NCBI GenBank assembly: GCA_034678485.1
Contig: JAXDBU010000065.1
Coordinates: 1 to 64,000 of the forward strand
DNA length: 64,000 nt
Direction: 5' to 3'
Source of the DNA: PLanc-01 sp034678485
GTDB lineage: Bacteria > Planctomycetota > Phycisphaerae > Sedimentisphaerales > Anaerobacaceae
In this document: one piece after another, positions 29,051 through 36,948 of the stretch
Layout: each line of letters opens with the position of its first letter
Position numbering within the stretch: the stretch's first letter is position 1
Notes under the pieces: model-generated
Database searches by the model: none
What the model was told of the DNA's origin: nothing
The model's input: only the letters and a program-made list of their open reading frames with translations
Made by a program: the position numbers and the translations under genes

Positions 29051-31666
29051 ATGAGAGCACTGCGCCGGGACGTCGGGGACGGCGTCTGCCAGAGTGTGAG
29101 AGATCTTGGGTTCGATGCTGTGGTCGTCTTCGTGATCCTTGCGAGCACAGGAATGGAGCGGGTATTCGGCGAGGGGAGCGTGCTGCCGGGACAGGCGCAG
29201 GGGTGGCAGGCCGCGGTGCTGGACGCGCAGACCCAAGCCGCACCGCTCGACCCAAGGAGCGACGCGTTCTCCGCGGCGGTGGAGGAGTTGTCCGCCCGGA
29301 TGGAACGCGAATTCCCCATGTGCTGGGACTGGTGCCTGCAGGACGTGGGGTCGAACTTCGAGTGCTGGCTGTCCCAGGCCGCGATGCGGGCCGCGATCGA
29401 GAGGGCGACTGCCAACGCGCTGGACGAGCTTGGCGAGGCCGGTCAGGACCTCCGAAGCGAACTCGACCGCCTCGCGAACGATCTGTCGCCCGCTGATCCG
29501 AGTCGCTGGCTTGCGCTGTACGTACGTGCCTGCGAACTCCGGCGCGAGGTTCGCCTCCGCGACGTGCGCCAACAGTATCCGCACTGGATCTTCACGAAGC
29601 ACCACATCCTGGGCGGGTCGCACTACGCCTACACGGAAGGGCAGTCCGACGCCCAGCACGAACGCCAATTCGATCCGGGTGCGTCCCTGTGCCAGCTCGA
29701 CCTCCATGGCGACGGAATCCGCGTGCAGACGCTCGTCGAGGACTCCGACGGCGTGATTCGCGATCCAGATGTCTCGTGGGACGGTCGGCGCGTGCTCTTC
29801 GCCTGGAAGAAGTCCGACCGCGAGGATGACTACCATCTCTACGAGATGACTGTCGCGGACGGCGAAGTGAGACAGTTGACCCACGGCTTGGGTTTCGCCG
29901 ACTACGAGGGTGTCTACCTGCCAGACGGCGATATCCTGTTCAACTCGACCCGCTGCGTCCAGACGGTGGACTGCTGGTGGACGGAGGTCAGCAACCTGTA
30001 TACGTGCGGCCCGGACGGCCGATATCTGCGCCGGCTCAGCTTCGACCAGGTCCACGACAACTACCCGACGGTGATGCCGGACGGGCGGGTGGTCTATACC
30101 CGCTGGGAATACAGCGACCGCGGCCAGCTCTTCGTGCAGGGCCTGTTCCAGATGAACCCCGACGGCACCGCCCAGACGGAACTGTACGGCAACGACTCCT
30201 GGTTCCCCACCTCGCTGCTGCACGCCCGCGGTATTCCGGGCACCCACAAGGTGGTTGCGACCTTCTCCGGTCACCACACGCAGCAGGTGGGCAAGCTGGG
30301 GATCGTGGACCCCGCCAAGGGCCGACAGGAGAACAGCGGCACGCAGTTGATCGCCCCGGTCCGCGAGACGCCTGCCGAACGGATCGACTTCTACGGCCAG
30401 GACGGCGAGTTGTTCCAGTATCCCTATCCGCTCTCGGAGTCGCAGTTCGTGGTGGCGTACGCACCCTTGGGCTGGTCCCGCTCGCCCACTCGCTTCAAGC
30501 TGTACTGGATTGCGGCGGATGGCCGGCGGGAACTGCTGGCCGCCGACGCGGACATCTCGTGCGGCCAGCCCGTGCCGCTGGCCGCGAGGCCCAGGCCGCC
30601 TATCCGCCCGAGTCTGGTGGACTATCGCCAGACCTCCGGCACGTGCTATCTTCAGGACATCTACGTGGGTCCGGGTCTGGCGGGCATTCCTCGCGGCACG
30701 GTGAAGAAGCTCCGCGCAGTTGCCCTTGCGTATCGTGCCGCGGGTGTTGGTTGGAGCTATAACGCGGGGCTGGCGGGCGATGCCCTGGTCTGCACGCCCG
30801 TATCTATCGGCAACGGGAGCTGGGATGCCAAGACGGTTCTCGGCGAGGCGACCGTCCATGCCGACGGCTCGGCGTTCTTCACGTTGCCGGCGCGGACCCC
30901 GATCTACTTCCAGGCCATCGACGAGCGAGGCTATGCGGTCCAAACCATGCGGAGCTGGCTGACCCTGCAGCCGGGAGAGGTGGTTTCGTGTGTCGGGTGT
31001 CACGAGTCGAAGAACGACGCGCCGCCGGGAGTCGGGGCCGGACCCAGCCTGGCGATGAAGGCCGGGCCGCAGGAGTTGGCTCCTTTCCACGGCCCGACGC
31101 GAGGCTTCAGCTTCGCTCGCGAGATCCAGCCCATCCTGGATCGCCATTGCATCAGTTGTCACAATGAGCCTCGCGAGGGGGATTACGCCCGCCGTTCGCC
31201 GGTGAAGACCGATGCCTCAGCCGACAACAAGACCGCCTTCAGTCTGCTGGGCACGCCCATCACCGAGAGTCTCGCGAAGCGACAGTGGAGCGAAAGCTAT
31301 CTGGTGCTGGTTGGGGCGACGGCAAGGACTCTGGAGAACCATCAGTACCTGGCTGGCGTCGCCGACGACCTCGTGAACTGGATCAGCGCCCAGTCGGCGC
31401 CGCCGATGCTGCCGCCGTATGACGCCGGAGCGGCCCGCAGTCGGCTGTTGTCTCTCCTGGTCGAGGGCCATTACGATGTGAAACTCGCAAGGGAGGAGGT
31501 CGAGCGGATCGCCTGTTGGATCGACCTGCAAGTTCCCTTCTGCGGCGACTACGAGGAGGCAAACACCTGGGACCCCGAAGACAGGGATAAGTACCATCAC
31601 TTCCTGGAGAAACGCCGTCGCATGGAGGAGTTGGAGCGACAGAACATCGCGGAATGGCTCAAGTAG
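29051..31666 (+). CDS. HzsA-related secreted protein with two CxxCH motifs
   Basis: Predicted 871 residues from ATG 29051. A hydrophobic segment at about residues 22-34 (AVVVFVILAST) probably serves as an export signal. Residues about 170-440 match the HzsA-related (hydrazine synthase alpha-like) propeller: IFTKHHILGGSHYAYTEG, DVSWDGRRVLFAWKK, YEGVYLPDGDILFNSTRC, HDNYPTVMPDGRVVYTRWEY, ATFSGHHTQQVGKLGIVDP. Heme c motifs occur at about residue 646 (CVGCH) and 700 (CISCH), the second within a PSCyt1-like REIQPILDRHCISCH segment. Planctomycetes encode many such proteins without being anammox bacteria, so hydrazine synthesis is not implied. Likely periplasmic electron transfer or a carbohydrate-linked oxidoreductase; substrate unknown. 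Confidence 0.8.
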   Translation: MRALRRDVGDGVCQSVRDLGFDAVVVFVILASTGMERVFGEGSVLPGQAQGWQAAVLDAQTQAAPLDPRSDAFSAAVEELSARMEREFPMCWDWCLQDVGSNFECWLSQAAMRAAIERATANALDELGEAGQDLRSELDRLANDLSPADPSRWLALYVRACELRREVRLRDVRQQYPHWIFTKHHILGGSHYAYTEGQSDAQHERQFDPGASLCQLDLHGDGIRVQTLVEDSDGVIRDPDVSWDGRRVLFAWKKSDREDDYHLYEMTVADGEVRQLTHGLGFADYEGVYLPDGDILFNSTRCVQTVDCWWTEVSNLYTCGPDGRYLRRLSFDQVHDNYPTVMPDGRVVYTRWEYSDRGQLFVQGLFQMNPDGTAQTELYGNDSWFPTSLLHARGIPGTHKVVATFSGHHTQQVGKLGIVDPAKGRQENSGTQLIAPVRETPAERIDFYGQDGELFQYPYPLSESQFVVAYAPLGWSRSPTRFKLYWIAADGRRELLAADADISCGQPVPLAARPRPPIRPSLVDYRQTSGTCYLQDIYVGPGLAGIPRGTVKKLRAVALAYRAAGVGWSYNAGLAGDALVCTPVSIGNGSWDAKTVLGEATVHADGSAFFTLPARTPIYFQAIDERGYAVQTMRSWLTLQPGEVVSCVGCHESKNDAPPGVGAGPSLAMKAGPQELAPFHGPTRGFSFAREIQPILDRHCISCHNEPREGDYARRSPVKTDASADNKTAFSLLGTPITESLAKRQWSESYLVLVGATARTLENHQYLAGVADDLVNWISAQSAPPMLPPYDAGAARSRLLSLLVEGHYDVKLAREEVERIACWIDLQVPFCGDYEEANTWDPEDRDKYHHFLEKRRRMEELERQNIAEWLK

Positions 31667-31747
31667 CACGGGCATCCTGCTCGTAAGGAGCCTCAGCAGC
31701 ATGGGTGTCCCGCCCATGTCTTCAAGATTGCAGGCACGATGCCCGTG
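31667..31747. repeat. nested inverted repeat after the HzsA-related gene
   Basis: Outer arms CACGGGCATC (31667-31676) and GATGCCCGTG (31738-31747) enclose a second hairpin CATGGG-TGTCCCG-CCCATG (31700-31718). It begins immediately at the stop codon. It may be a dispersed repeat acting as a terminator that separates this gene from the sigma-54-driven array. Confidence 0.6.
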
Positions 31748-31781
31748 ATACTCCCGGCCGGGACGGCGGTGCTGCCGATGT

Positions 31782-31815
31782 GTCCGGAATCGGGCGCGCC
31801 GGTCCAAAAGCGGAC
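31782..31815 (+). promoter_or_regulatory. candidate enhancer boxes for the sigma-54 regulator
   Basis: Two boxes with the same layout: GTCC-GGAATC-GGGC (31782-31795) and GTCC-AAAAGC-GGAC (31802-31815). The second is a perfect GTCC-N6-GGAC palindrome and the first has one mismatch. They are 20 bp apart, about two helical turns, and lie roughly 50-100 bp upstream of the sigma-54 promoter, a usual position for NtrC-family binding. Confidence 0.5.
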
Positions 31816-31865
31816 ACTTGCGGAAGCTCCGGCCCTCGGCGTGATGTCCCCCGAGTGGTCGTTTC

Positions 31866-31882
31866 CTGGCACGGTGTTTGCA
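31866..31882 (+). promoter_or_regulatory. sigma-54 promoter of the permease array
   Basis: CTGGCACGGTGTTTGCA fits the sigma-54 consensus YTGGCACGRNNNTTGCW at every position, with the GG at 31868-31869 (-24) and the GC at 31880-31881 (-12). Expected start of transcription is near 31893, 29 bp before the first permease ATG. Confidence 0.85.
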
Positions 31883-31921
31883 TCGCCTTGGGTGCGAAGA
31901 AGGTACAGATAGGAGTAGCCC

Positions 31922-34309
31922 ATGCGAATGCTGCTGCAGGACATCCGTTACGGCCTGCGGATGCTTGTGAAGAATCCCGGCTTCGCTTGTGTGGTGGTGT
32001 TGGTCCTGGCGGTGGGGATCGGCGTCAATACCGCGGTCTTCAGCGTGATCAATGCCGTCCTGTTCAGGGCGTTGCCCTATGACGAGCCGGACCGGATCGT
32101 CAGCGTCTGGGAACAGAAGTCGCAGCAGGGGATAGACCGGATCGGCTCGTCACACCACAACCTGGTCTACTGGCGTCAGAACAACAAGGTGTTCGATTGC
32201 ATGTCCGGCGTGGGGAACCGGCGCGTCTACGTGACCGGTTTGGACAAGTCCTACCACATCAAGGCGTTGGCGGTGTCGTCCTGTTTCTTCTCGCTGATGG
32301 GAGCCAAGCCCGCGTTCGGCCGGGGATTCGTGCCGGAAGACGAACAACGTGGGAACGAGTACGTCGTGGTCTTGAGCTACGGCTTCTGGCGGGACCGCAT
32401 GGGCGGCGACCCCGAGATCCTCGGCAAGGACCTTGTCCTGGACGAGAGACCCTACCGGATCGTCGGAGTCATGCCTGCGACCTTCCGCCATTCGCTGACG
32501 CGGGATGCGCCGTTCTGGGTGCCCCTGGTCCTGGACGCACAGGACCGAGGGGGAGGCACCCGGGTCTTGGCTCGTCTCAGGAAGAGCGTCACCGTGGAAC
32601 AGGCCCGCGCGGAAATGAGCGTTCTGGAAGCACGCCTGGCGCAAGAGGACGCCCAGGCCGGCTCTGGGACTGCAGTCGTCGTCGATTCTTTTGTGAATGA
32701 TGAGCTCGGGGGCAACCGCACCTTGCTGCACGTCCTGTGGGGGGCGGTGGGGTTGGTGCTCCTGGTCGCCTGCACGAATGCGGCGGGGCTCTTCCTGGTA
32801 CACGGGAACAGCCGTCAGAAGGAGATGGCCGTGCGTGCGGCGGTCGGCGCATCCCGCGGACGCATCATGTGTCAGATGCTCACAGAGGGGCTTGTGGTGA
32901 GTCTGGCGGCCGGTGTGGTCGGCGTGCTGTTGGCATTCTGGGTGACCAAGGGACTCGTTGGACTGTGTCCGTCGGACATTCCTCGCATCAAGGAGAGCCG
33001 CGTGGACACCTCCGTCCTCTTCTTCGCCTTGGGCTTGTCGGTGCTCACCGGGGTGCTGTTCAGCCTGTTGCCGGCCTGGAGGGCCGCCGGCGTTCACCTG
33101 AGCCAGATCATGAAAGGGACCTCGGCGGGTCCGGCCGCGGGCTGGTGCCGACAGCACTTGCGGAAGGGATTGGTCGTCTCCCAGATCGGCATGGCCTTGA
33201 TCCTGCTGATGGGGGTCGGCGTGCTGATTCGCAGTCTGATCCTGATGCAGCGGGAGGACTTGGGTTTTGAGCCGGAGGGGGTCCTTGTCGCGCATATCGA
33301 GCCACCCAAGGTCAAGTATCCGGACTTCCCCCAGGCGGGGACCTTCTTCGAACAGTTGCTTCGCCGGGTGCAGGGTCTGCCCGCGGTCCAGTCTGCCGCC
33401 TTCGTCTCGGGCGGGCTCGATCTGAGCACGGGAGGGGGATTCATGGACATCGTTGTCGAGGGTCGCCCGCCCGCTGACCCGCGGGAAACGCCCATGGCGA
33501 GGTTCGAAACCGTCAGTATGGACTTCCACAGAACCATGGGGATGGCCATCGTCAAGGGCAGAGCCTTCACAGAGCAGGACATCGGGGACCAGACCACAAA
33601 TATCATTGTCGATGAGACATTGGCCCAGAAGTTCTTCGCGGACGTGGACCCTGTGGGCCAGCGCATCAACGGCATGGCCATCGTGGGGGTCGTCAAGACG
33701 ATCCGAGACTTCGAGGAATTGGCCCCGGTGGTGAACACGATCTACATGGCCAGTCCGGCTCGCTGCTACATGATCTCGGATGTGGTGGTCCGCACCAGCG
33801 GCGATCCACTGAAACTGGCCGACGCGATACGAGCCCAGGTCGCCCTGTTGGATAAGGATCTGGAAGTCTCGCGGATCTACACGCTCAAGGAGAATCTCGC
33901 AGAGATGCTGTCGCCCCAGCGGTTCATCACGATCCTCCTGGGCCTGTTCGCCCAGATCACCTTGATTCTTGCCGCTGTCGGACTCTACGGCGTCATCCAG
34001 TACAGCGTCTCGCAGGGTACGCGCGACGTGGGGATTCGCATGGCCCTGGGCGCTACCCGCTCTTCCGTGCTGATGGGTGTGCTCCGTCAGGGCCTGGCAG
34101 TCGCGTTGATTGGTCTCGTCGTCGGCGCGGCGGGTGCGCTGGCGGCCACCCGCGTTCTGTCGAGTCTTCTGTACGGGGTCAGCTCGATGGACCCGCTGAC
34201 GCTCGGAGTTGTGTCACTGGTCTTGATCGCCATTGCACTGCTGGCCACGTATCTCCCGGCTCGTCGAGCGGCCCGGATTGACCCCATGACGGCGTTGAGA
34301 TGCGAGTAG
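31922..34309 (+). CDS. ABC permease P1 (MacB/FtsX, ADOP-like, class A)
   Basis: Predicted 795 residues, first gene after the sigma-54 promoter; GGAG lies 6 bp before ATG 31922. N-terminal QDIRYGLRMLVKNPGF leads into TM1 (VVLVLAVGIGVNTAVFSVINAVLFRALPY). Then come a MacB-type periplasmic domain, three central TM helices (LLHVLWGAVGLVLLVACTNAAG onward), a TM at about 415-440, a second periplasmic domain, and three final TM helices ending in ARRAARIDPMTALRCE. Two FtsX domains in one chain is the ADOP (duplicated orphan permease) pattern. It is a type VII mechanotransmission exporter component that should need a separate ATPase. Class A is recognised by NxxxFxxLPY after TM1 and a MPATFRH-type loop. 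Confidence 0.88.
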   Translation: MRMLLQDIRYGLRMLVKNPGFACVVVLVLAVGIGVNTAVFSVINAVLFRALPYDEPDRIVSVWEQKSQQGIDRIGSSHHNLVYWRQNNKVFDCMSGVGNRRVYVTGLDKSYHIKALAVSSCFFSLMGAKPAFGRGFVPEDEQRGNEYVVVLSYGFWRDRMGGDPEILGKDLVLDERPYRIVGVMPATFRHSLTRDAPFWVPLVLDAQDRGGGTRVLARLRKSVTVEQARAEMSVLEARLAQEDAQAGSGTAVVVDSFVNDELGGNRTLLHVLWGAVGLVLLVACTNAAGLFLVHGNSRQKEMAVRAAVGASRGRIMCQMLTEGLVVSLAAGVVGVLLAFWVTKGLVGLCPSDIPRIKESRVDTSVLFFALGLSVLTGVLFSLLPAWRAAGVHLSQIMKGTSAGPAAGWCRQHLRKGLVVSQIGMALILLMGVGVLIRSLILMQREDLGFEPEGVLVAHIEPPKVKYPDFPQAGTFFEQLLRRVQGLPAVQSAAFVSGGLDLSTGGGFMDIVVEGRPPADPRETPMARFETVSMDFHRTMGMAIVKGRAFTEQDIGDQTTNIIVDETLAQKFFADVDPVGQRINGMAIVGVVKTIRDFEELAPVVNTIYMASPARCYMISDVVVRTSGDPLKLADAIRAQVALLDKDLEVSRIYTLKENLAEMLSPQRFITILLGLFAQITLILAAVGLYGVIQYSVSQGTRDVGIRMALGATRSSVLMGVLRQGLAVALIGLVVGAAGALAATRVLSSLLYGVSSMDPLTLGVVSLVLIAIALLATYLPARRAARIDPMTALRCE

Positions 34310-34446
34310 AGGAGAGCTCACAGTGGACAGCTCGCAGTGGCCAGCACGAGGTGATGACTGGCGAGTGGGCACCTGGGAACTGACGACGGTCAACTGGGAA
34401 CTGGAGTTGTGCTATGACGAGTCTGTGGCAGGACATTCGATACGGT
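34250..34446 (+). repeat. long direct repeat, copy 1 (P1 end / gap / P2 start)
   Basis: This 197-bp tract covers the last codons of P1, the whole 104-bp gap and the first codons of P2. It recurs at 39385-39581 with only about four mismatches, although the permease bodies on either side are much more diverged. The gap contains a GGGAACTGAC-type element (34321-34410: ACCTGGGAACTGACGACGG and AACTGGGAACTGGAG). Confidence 0.85.
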
Positions 34447-36939
34447 CTTCGGATGCTGATGAAGAATCGAGGCTTCACGGCGATTGCCCTGATTACCCTG
34501 GCCATCGGCATCGGGGCCAATACGCTCATGTTCAGCATCGCCGATTGGCTGCTGTTTCTGCGGCCCAGATATGTGAAGAACTACGAGCACCTGGCGTACT
34601 GCGAGGTCCGCGCCGGGTCTGATGGGTATCCAACGTACGTAGCCATTCGTGACAGCGTTTCGGCCTTCAGCGATGTCATGGCTCAGACTCGCGACGATAT
34701 CGAAGGAGATGTCACTGTGGTTCGTGGGGATACGGCCTGGCACGGCAAGGCCACGTACGTTTCGTCGAACTACTTCTCTTTCTTGGGAGTCGCGCCGGTC
34801 CTGGGGCGGGGCTTCCTGGCCGGCGAGGAACAGCACGGCAGCCCTGCGGTCTCGGTGCTGAGCCATCCCCTCTGGCAGCGACTGGGGGGCGATCCGAAAC
34901 TCGTCGGCGAGTATGTGAGCGTCAACGGCGCCGTCTGTCAGGTCGTCGGTGTGGCGCCGCAGGGGTTCACCGGCACCTCGCTCCTGGGGCCCGACCTCTG
35001 GGTGCCACTGGGAAACTGGGTGCCGATGGGCATCATCGGAAGAACATTTCGGATGCGGGGACTGACTCGGCCCGCCGACGCCGGGGCCGATTGGGGCTAT
35101 CCTGGCGGGCTTGGTACGATTGGACGACTCAAGCCGGACGTGAGCGTGTCGGTTGCTCAGACGCAGTTGCAGGCCTTGATCCCGCGTCTTCGAGCGGAGG
35201 ATCCAAAAGAGTGGCCGGCGGCGGCTTCTTTCTCTCTTCGCCCGCCTGACCGGGTCTTTCTTGACTCGATCAATCTTCCGTATCTCACCAGATACAGTCT
35301 GATCCTGATGGGCGGGTCCGTGGTCACCCTGCTGATCGTCTGCTTGAACCTGGCGAGCATGCTGATCGTGCAGGGCGCCTCGCGCCACCGTGAGATCGCC
35401 ATCCGATTGGCCGTCGGCGGAGGCCGCCTGCGGATCGTTCGGCAGTTGCTCGCCGAGTCTGCGCTGTTGGCGCTGCTGGGAGGAGTGCTCGGTGTTCTGC
35501 TGGCTGTCTGCGGGATGCGGATTCTCAATGTATGGTTCGCCGGCGCCGATCAGCAAATATGGAGAGCTATGCGAGTCGGCCTGGACATTCGCATTCTGAT
35601 GGGCACATTGGGTTTCTGCCTGATCGCTACATTGCTGTTCGGTCTGAGACCTGCTCTGAAGCTGTCCCGGCGTGATCTGGCCGGGGAGATGAAGGGTTCC
35701 GCCGGTCGCGTGGTGGGGTCCGTTCACCGAAGACGAGGCGGTCTCTCGGTGGCGGGCCAGATCACGTTGGCCGTAGTCCTGGTCCTCGTCGCTGCGCTGC
35801 TATTGCGCAGTGCCCTGGAGACAGCGCGGCCGGACCCGCGGTTCCACCTGGAAAACACGCTGGTCGTTCGAATCGATCCGGAATCGGCCGGCTATGACAA
35901 GACCCAGAGCATGCAGGCGTGCGAGGCCCTGGCCGATCATCTGGCGTCCCTGCCGCCAGTCGAGGCGCTGGGGTCGGCGCCCCGCCTGTTCTACGGGGGT
36001 GGCGGGGAGCAAACGATCCGCGAATACCGGCCGGGCGCGGAAGAAGGGGAGTCCCGGGGGCCTCGCGCACGGTACACCAACATGCTCGCCATAGGCCGGG
36101 ACTACTTGCTGGCGCTGGAGGTCCCCCTGTTGCAGGGGCGCCTCTTCGACCGGCGCGACAGCGTCCCCGATGCGGAGAAGGTCGCGATCATCAGTGAAAC
36201 CCTGGCGCACAGGCTTCGTCCCGACGGCAGTGCTCTCGGCTGTCTGGTCCAATACGGCGTGCCTGAACTTGGCGGCTACTGGTGTCCCGATGTCTACCGG
36301 GTGGTCGGGGTCGTCGCCGACCTGCCGGGCATACAGGAGCGGGAGGCCCGTCCCCAGATGTACGTACCCGCCGCCGGATCGGATGACGTACCTCGTTGCT
36401 TCTACCTGCACGTCAGGGATCGGGAAGCGGTCGAGACTCTGCGGTCGCAGATGGTCCAGGAGATCCACCGGGTCGATCCGCATATCCCGGTTCTGCCGGT
36501 GCAGACTCTGGCCCAGATACACGACAACGATTTTGGAGTATGGCACGCGCGATTCCACGCCCGCCTGGCAGTGACGGCCGGGGCGGTGGCTCTGTTTCTG
36601 ACGGCGCTGGGCATCTACGCCACCAAGGGCTATCTGGTCAGTTCGCGCACGTCGGAGATCGGCATCCGCATGGCCATGGGGGCCACGCGCGGAGCCATCA
36701 TGGCGATGATCCTGCGGGAAGGACTGGTGCAGACGGCGGTCGCCCTGCTGGCAGGCTTGCTGCTGGGTCTGGCCGTGGCGCGAGTAGGGGCCAGCCGACT
36801 CTACGGCATCAGTCCCGCCGATCCGGCCAGCATCGCCATAACCTTGGTCCTGCTCGGGGCCGCTTCGCTTCTGGCCGCCTGGATTCCCGCCCGACGGGCG
36901 GCGAAGGTCGATCCCATGACGGCGTTGAGGTGCGAGTAG
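34414..36939 (+). CDS. ABC permease P2 (MacB/FtsX, class B)
   Basis: Predicted 841 residues, ATG 34414 with GGAG 8-9 bp upstream. It opens TSLWQDIRYGLRMLMKNRGF and has a TM1 region IGIGANTLMFSIADWLLFLRP. A class B feature is the APQGFTGTSLLGPDLWVPLG loop in the first periplasmic domain. The central FtsX helices carry LNLASMLIVQGASRHREIAIRLAVGGGRLRIVRQLL. The basic linker RRRGGLSVAGQITLAVVLVLVAALLL precedes the fifth TM. It ends AWIPARRAAKVDPMTALRCE. It shares most similarity with P3 in the middle and C-terminal parts. P3 follows after only 9 bp, so the two are translationally close. Confidence 0.88.
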   Translation: MTSLWQDIRYGLRMLMKNRGFTAIALITLAIGIGANTLMFSIADWLLFLRPRYVKNYEHLAYCEVRAGSDGYPTYVAIRDSVSAFSDVMAQTRDDIEGDVTVVRGDTAWHGKATYVSSNYFSFLGVAPVLGRGFLAGEEQHGSPAVSVLSHPLWQRLGGDPKLVGEYVSVNGAVCQVVGVAPQGFTGTSLLGPDLWVPLGNWVPMGIIGRTFRMRGLTRPADAGADWGYPGGLGTIGRLKPDVSVSVAQTQLQALIPRLRAEDPKEWPAAASFSLRPPDRVFLDSINLPYLTRYSLILMGGSVVTLLIVCLNLASMLIVQGASRHREIAIRLAVGGGRLRIVRQLLAESALLALLGGVLGVLLAVCGMRILNVWFAGADQQIWRAMRVGLDIRILMGTLGFCLIATLLFGLRPALKLSRRDLAGEMKGSAGRVVGSVHRRRGGLSVAGQITLAVVLVLVAALLLRSALETARPDPRFHLENTLVVRIDPESAGYDKTQSMQACEALADHLASLPPVEALGSAPRLFYGGGGEQTIREYRPGAEEGESRGPRARYTNMLAIGRDYLLALEVPLLQGRLFDRRDSVPDAEKVAIISETLAHRLRPDGSALGCLVQYGVPELGGYWCPDVYRVVGVVADLPGIQEREARPQMYVPAAGSDDVPRCFYLHVRDREAVETLRSQMVQEIHRVDPHIPVLPVQTLAQIHDNDFGVWHARFHARLAVTAGAVALFLTALGIYATKGYLVSSRTSEIGIRMAMGATRGAIMAMILREGLVQTAVALLAGLLLGLAVARVGASRLYGISPADPASIAITLVLLGAASLLAAWIPARRAAKVDPMTALRCE

Positions 36940-36948
36940 GAGAGAGAA

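Noticed and set aside
29015..31162. A 715-codon open frame on the minus strand opposite the HzsA-related gene, and similar long antisense frames at 4666-6507, 8539-10467, 22959-25106 and within the permeases
   Set aside because: They mirror the codon periodicity of high-GC genes, have no recognisable domains, and oppose genes with clear motifs.
29051..31666. Anammox hydrazine synthase
   Set aside because: No hzsB/hzsC or hydrazine dehydrogenase is nearby; HzsA-related proteins are common in other planctomycetes.
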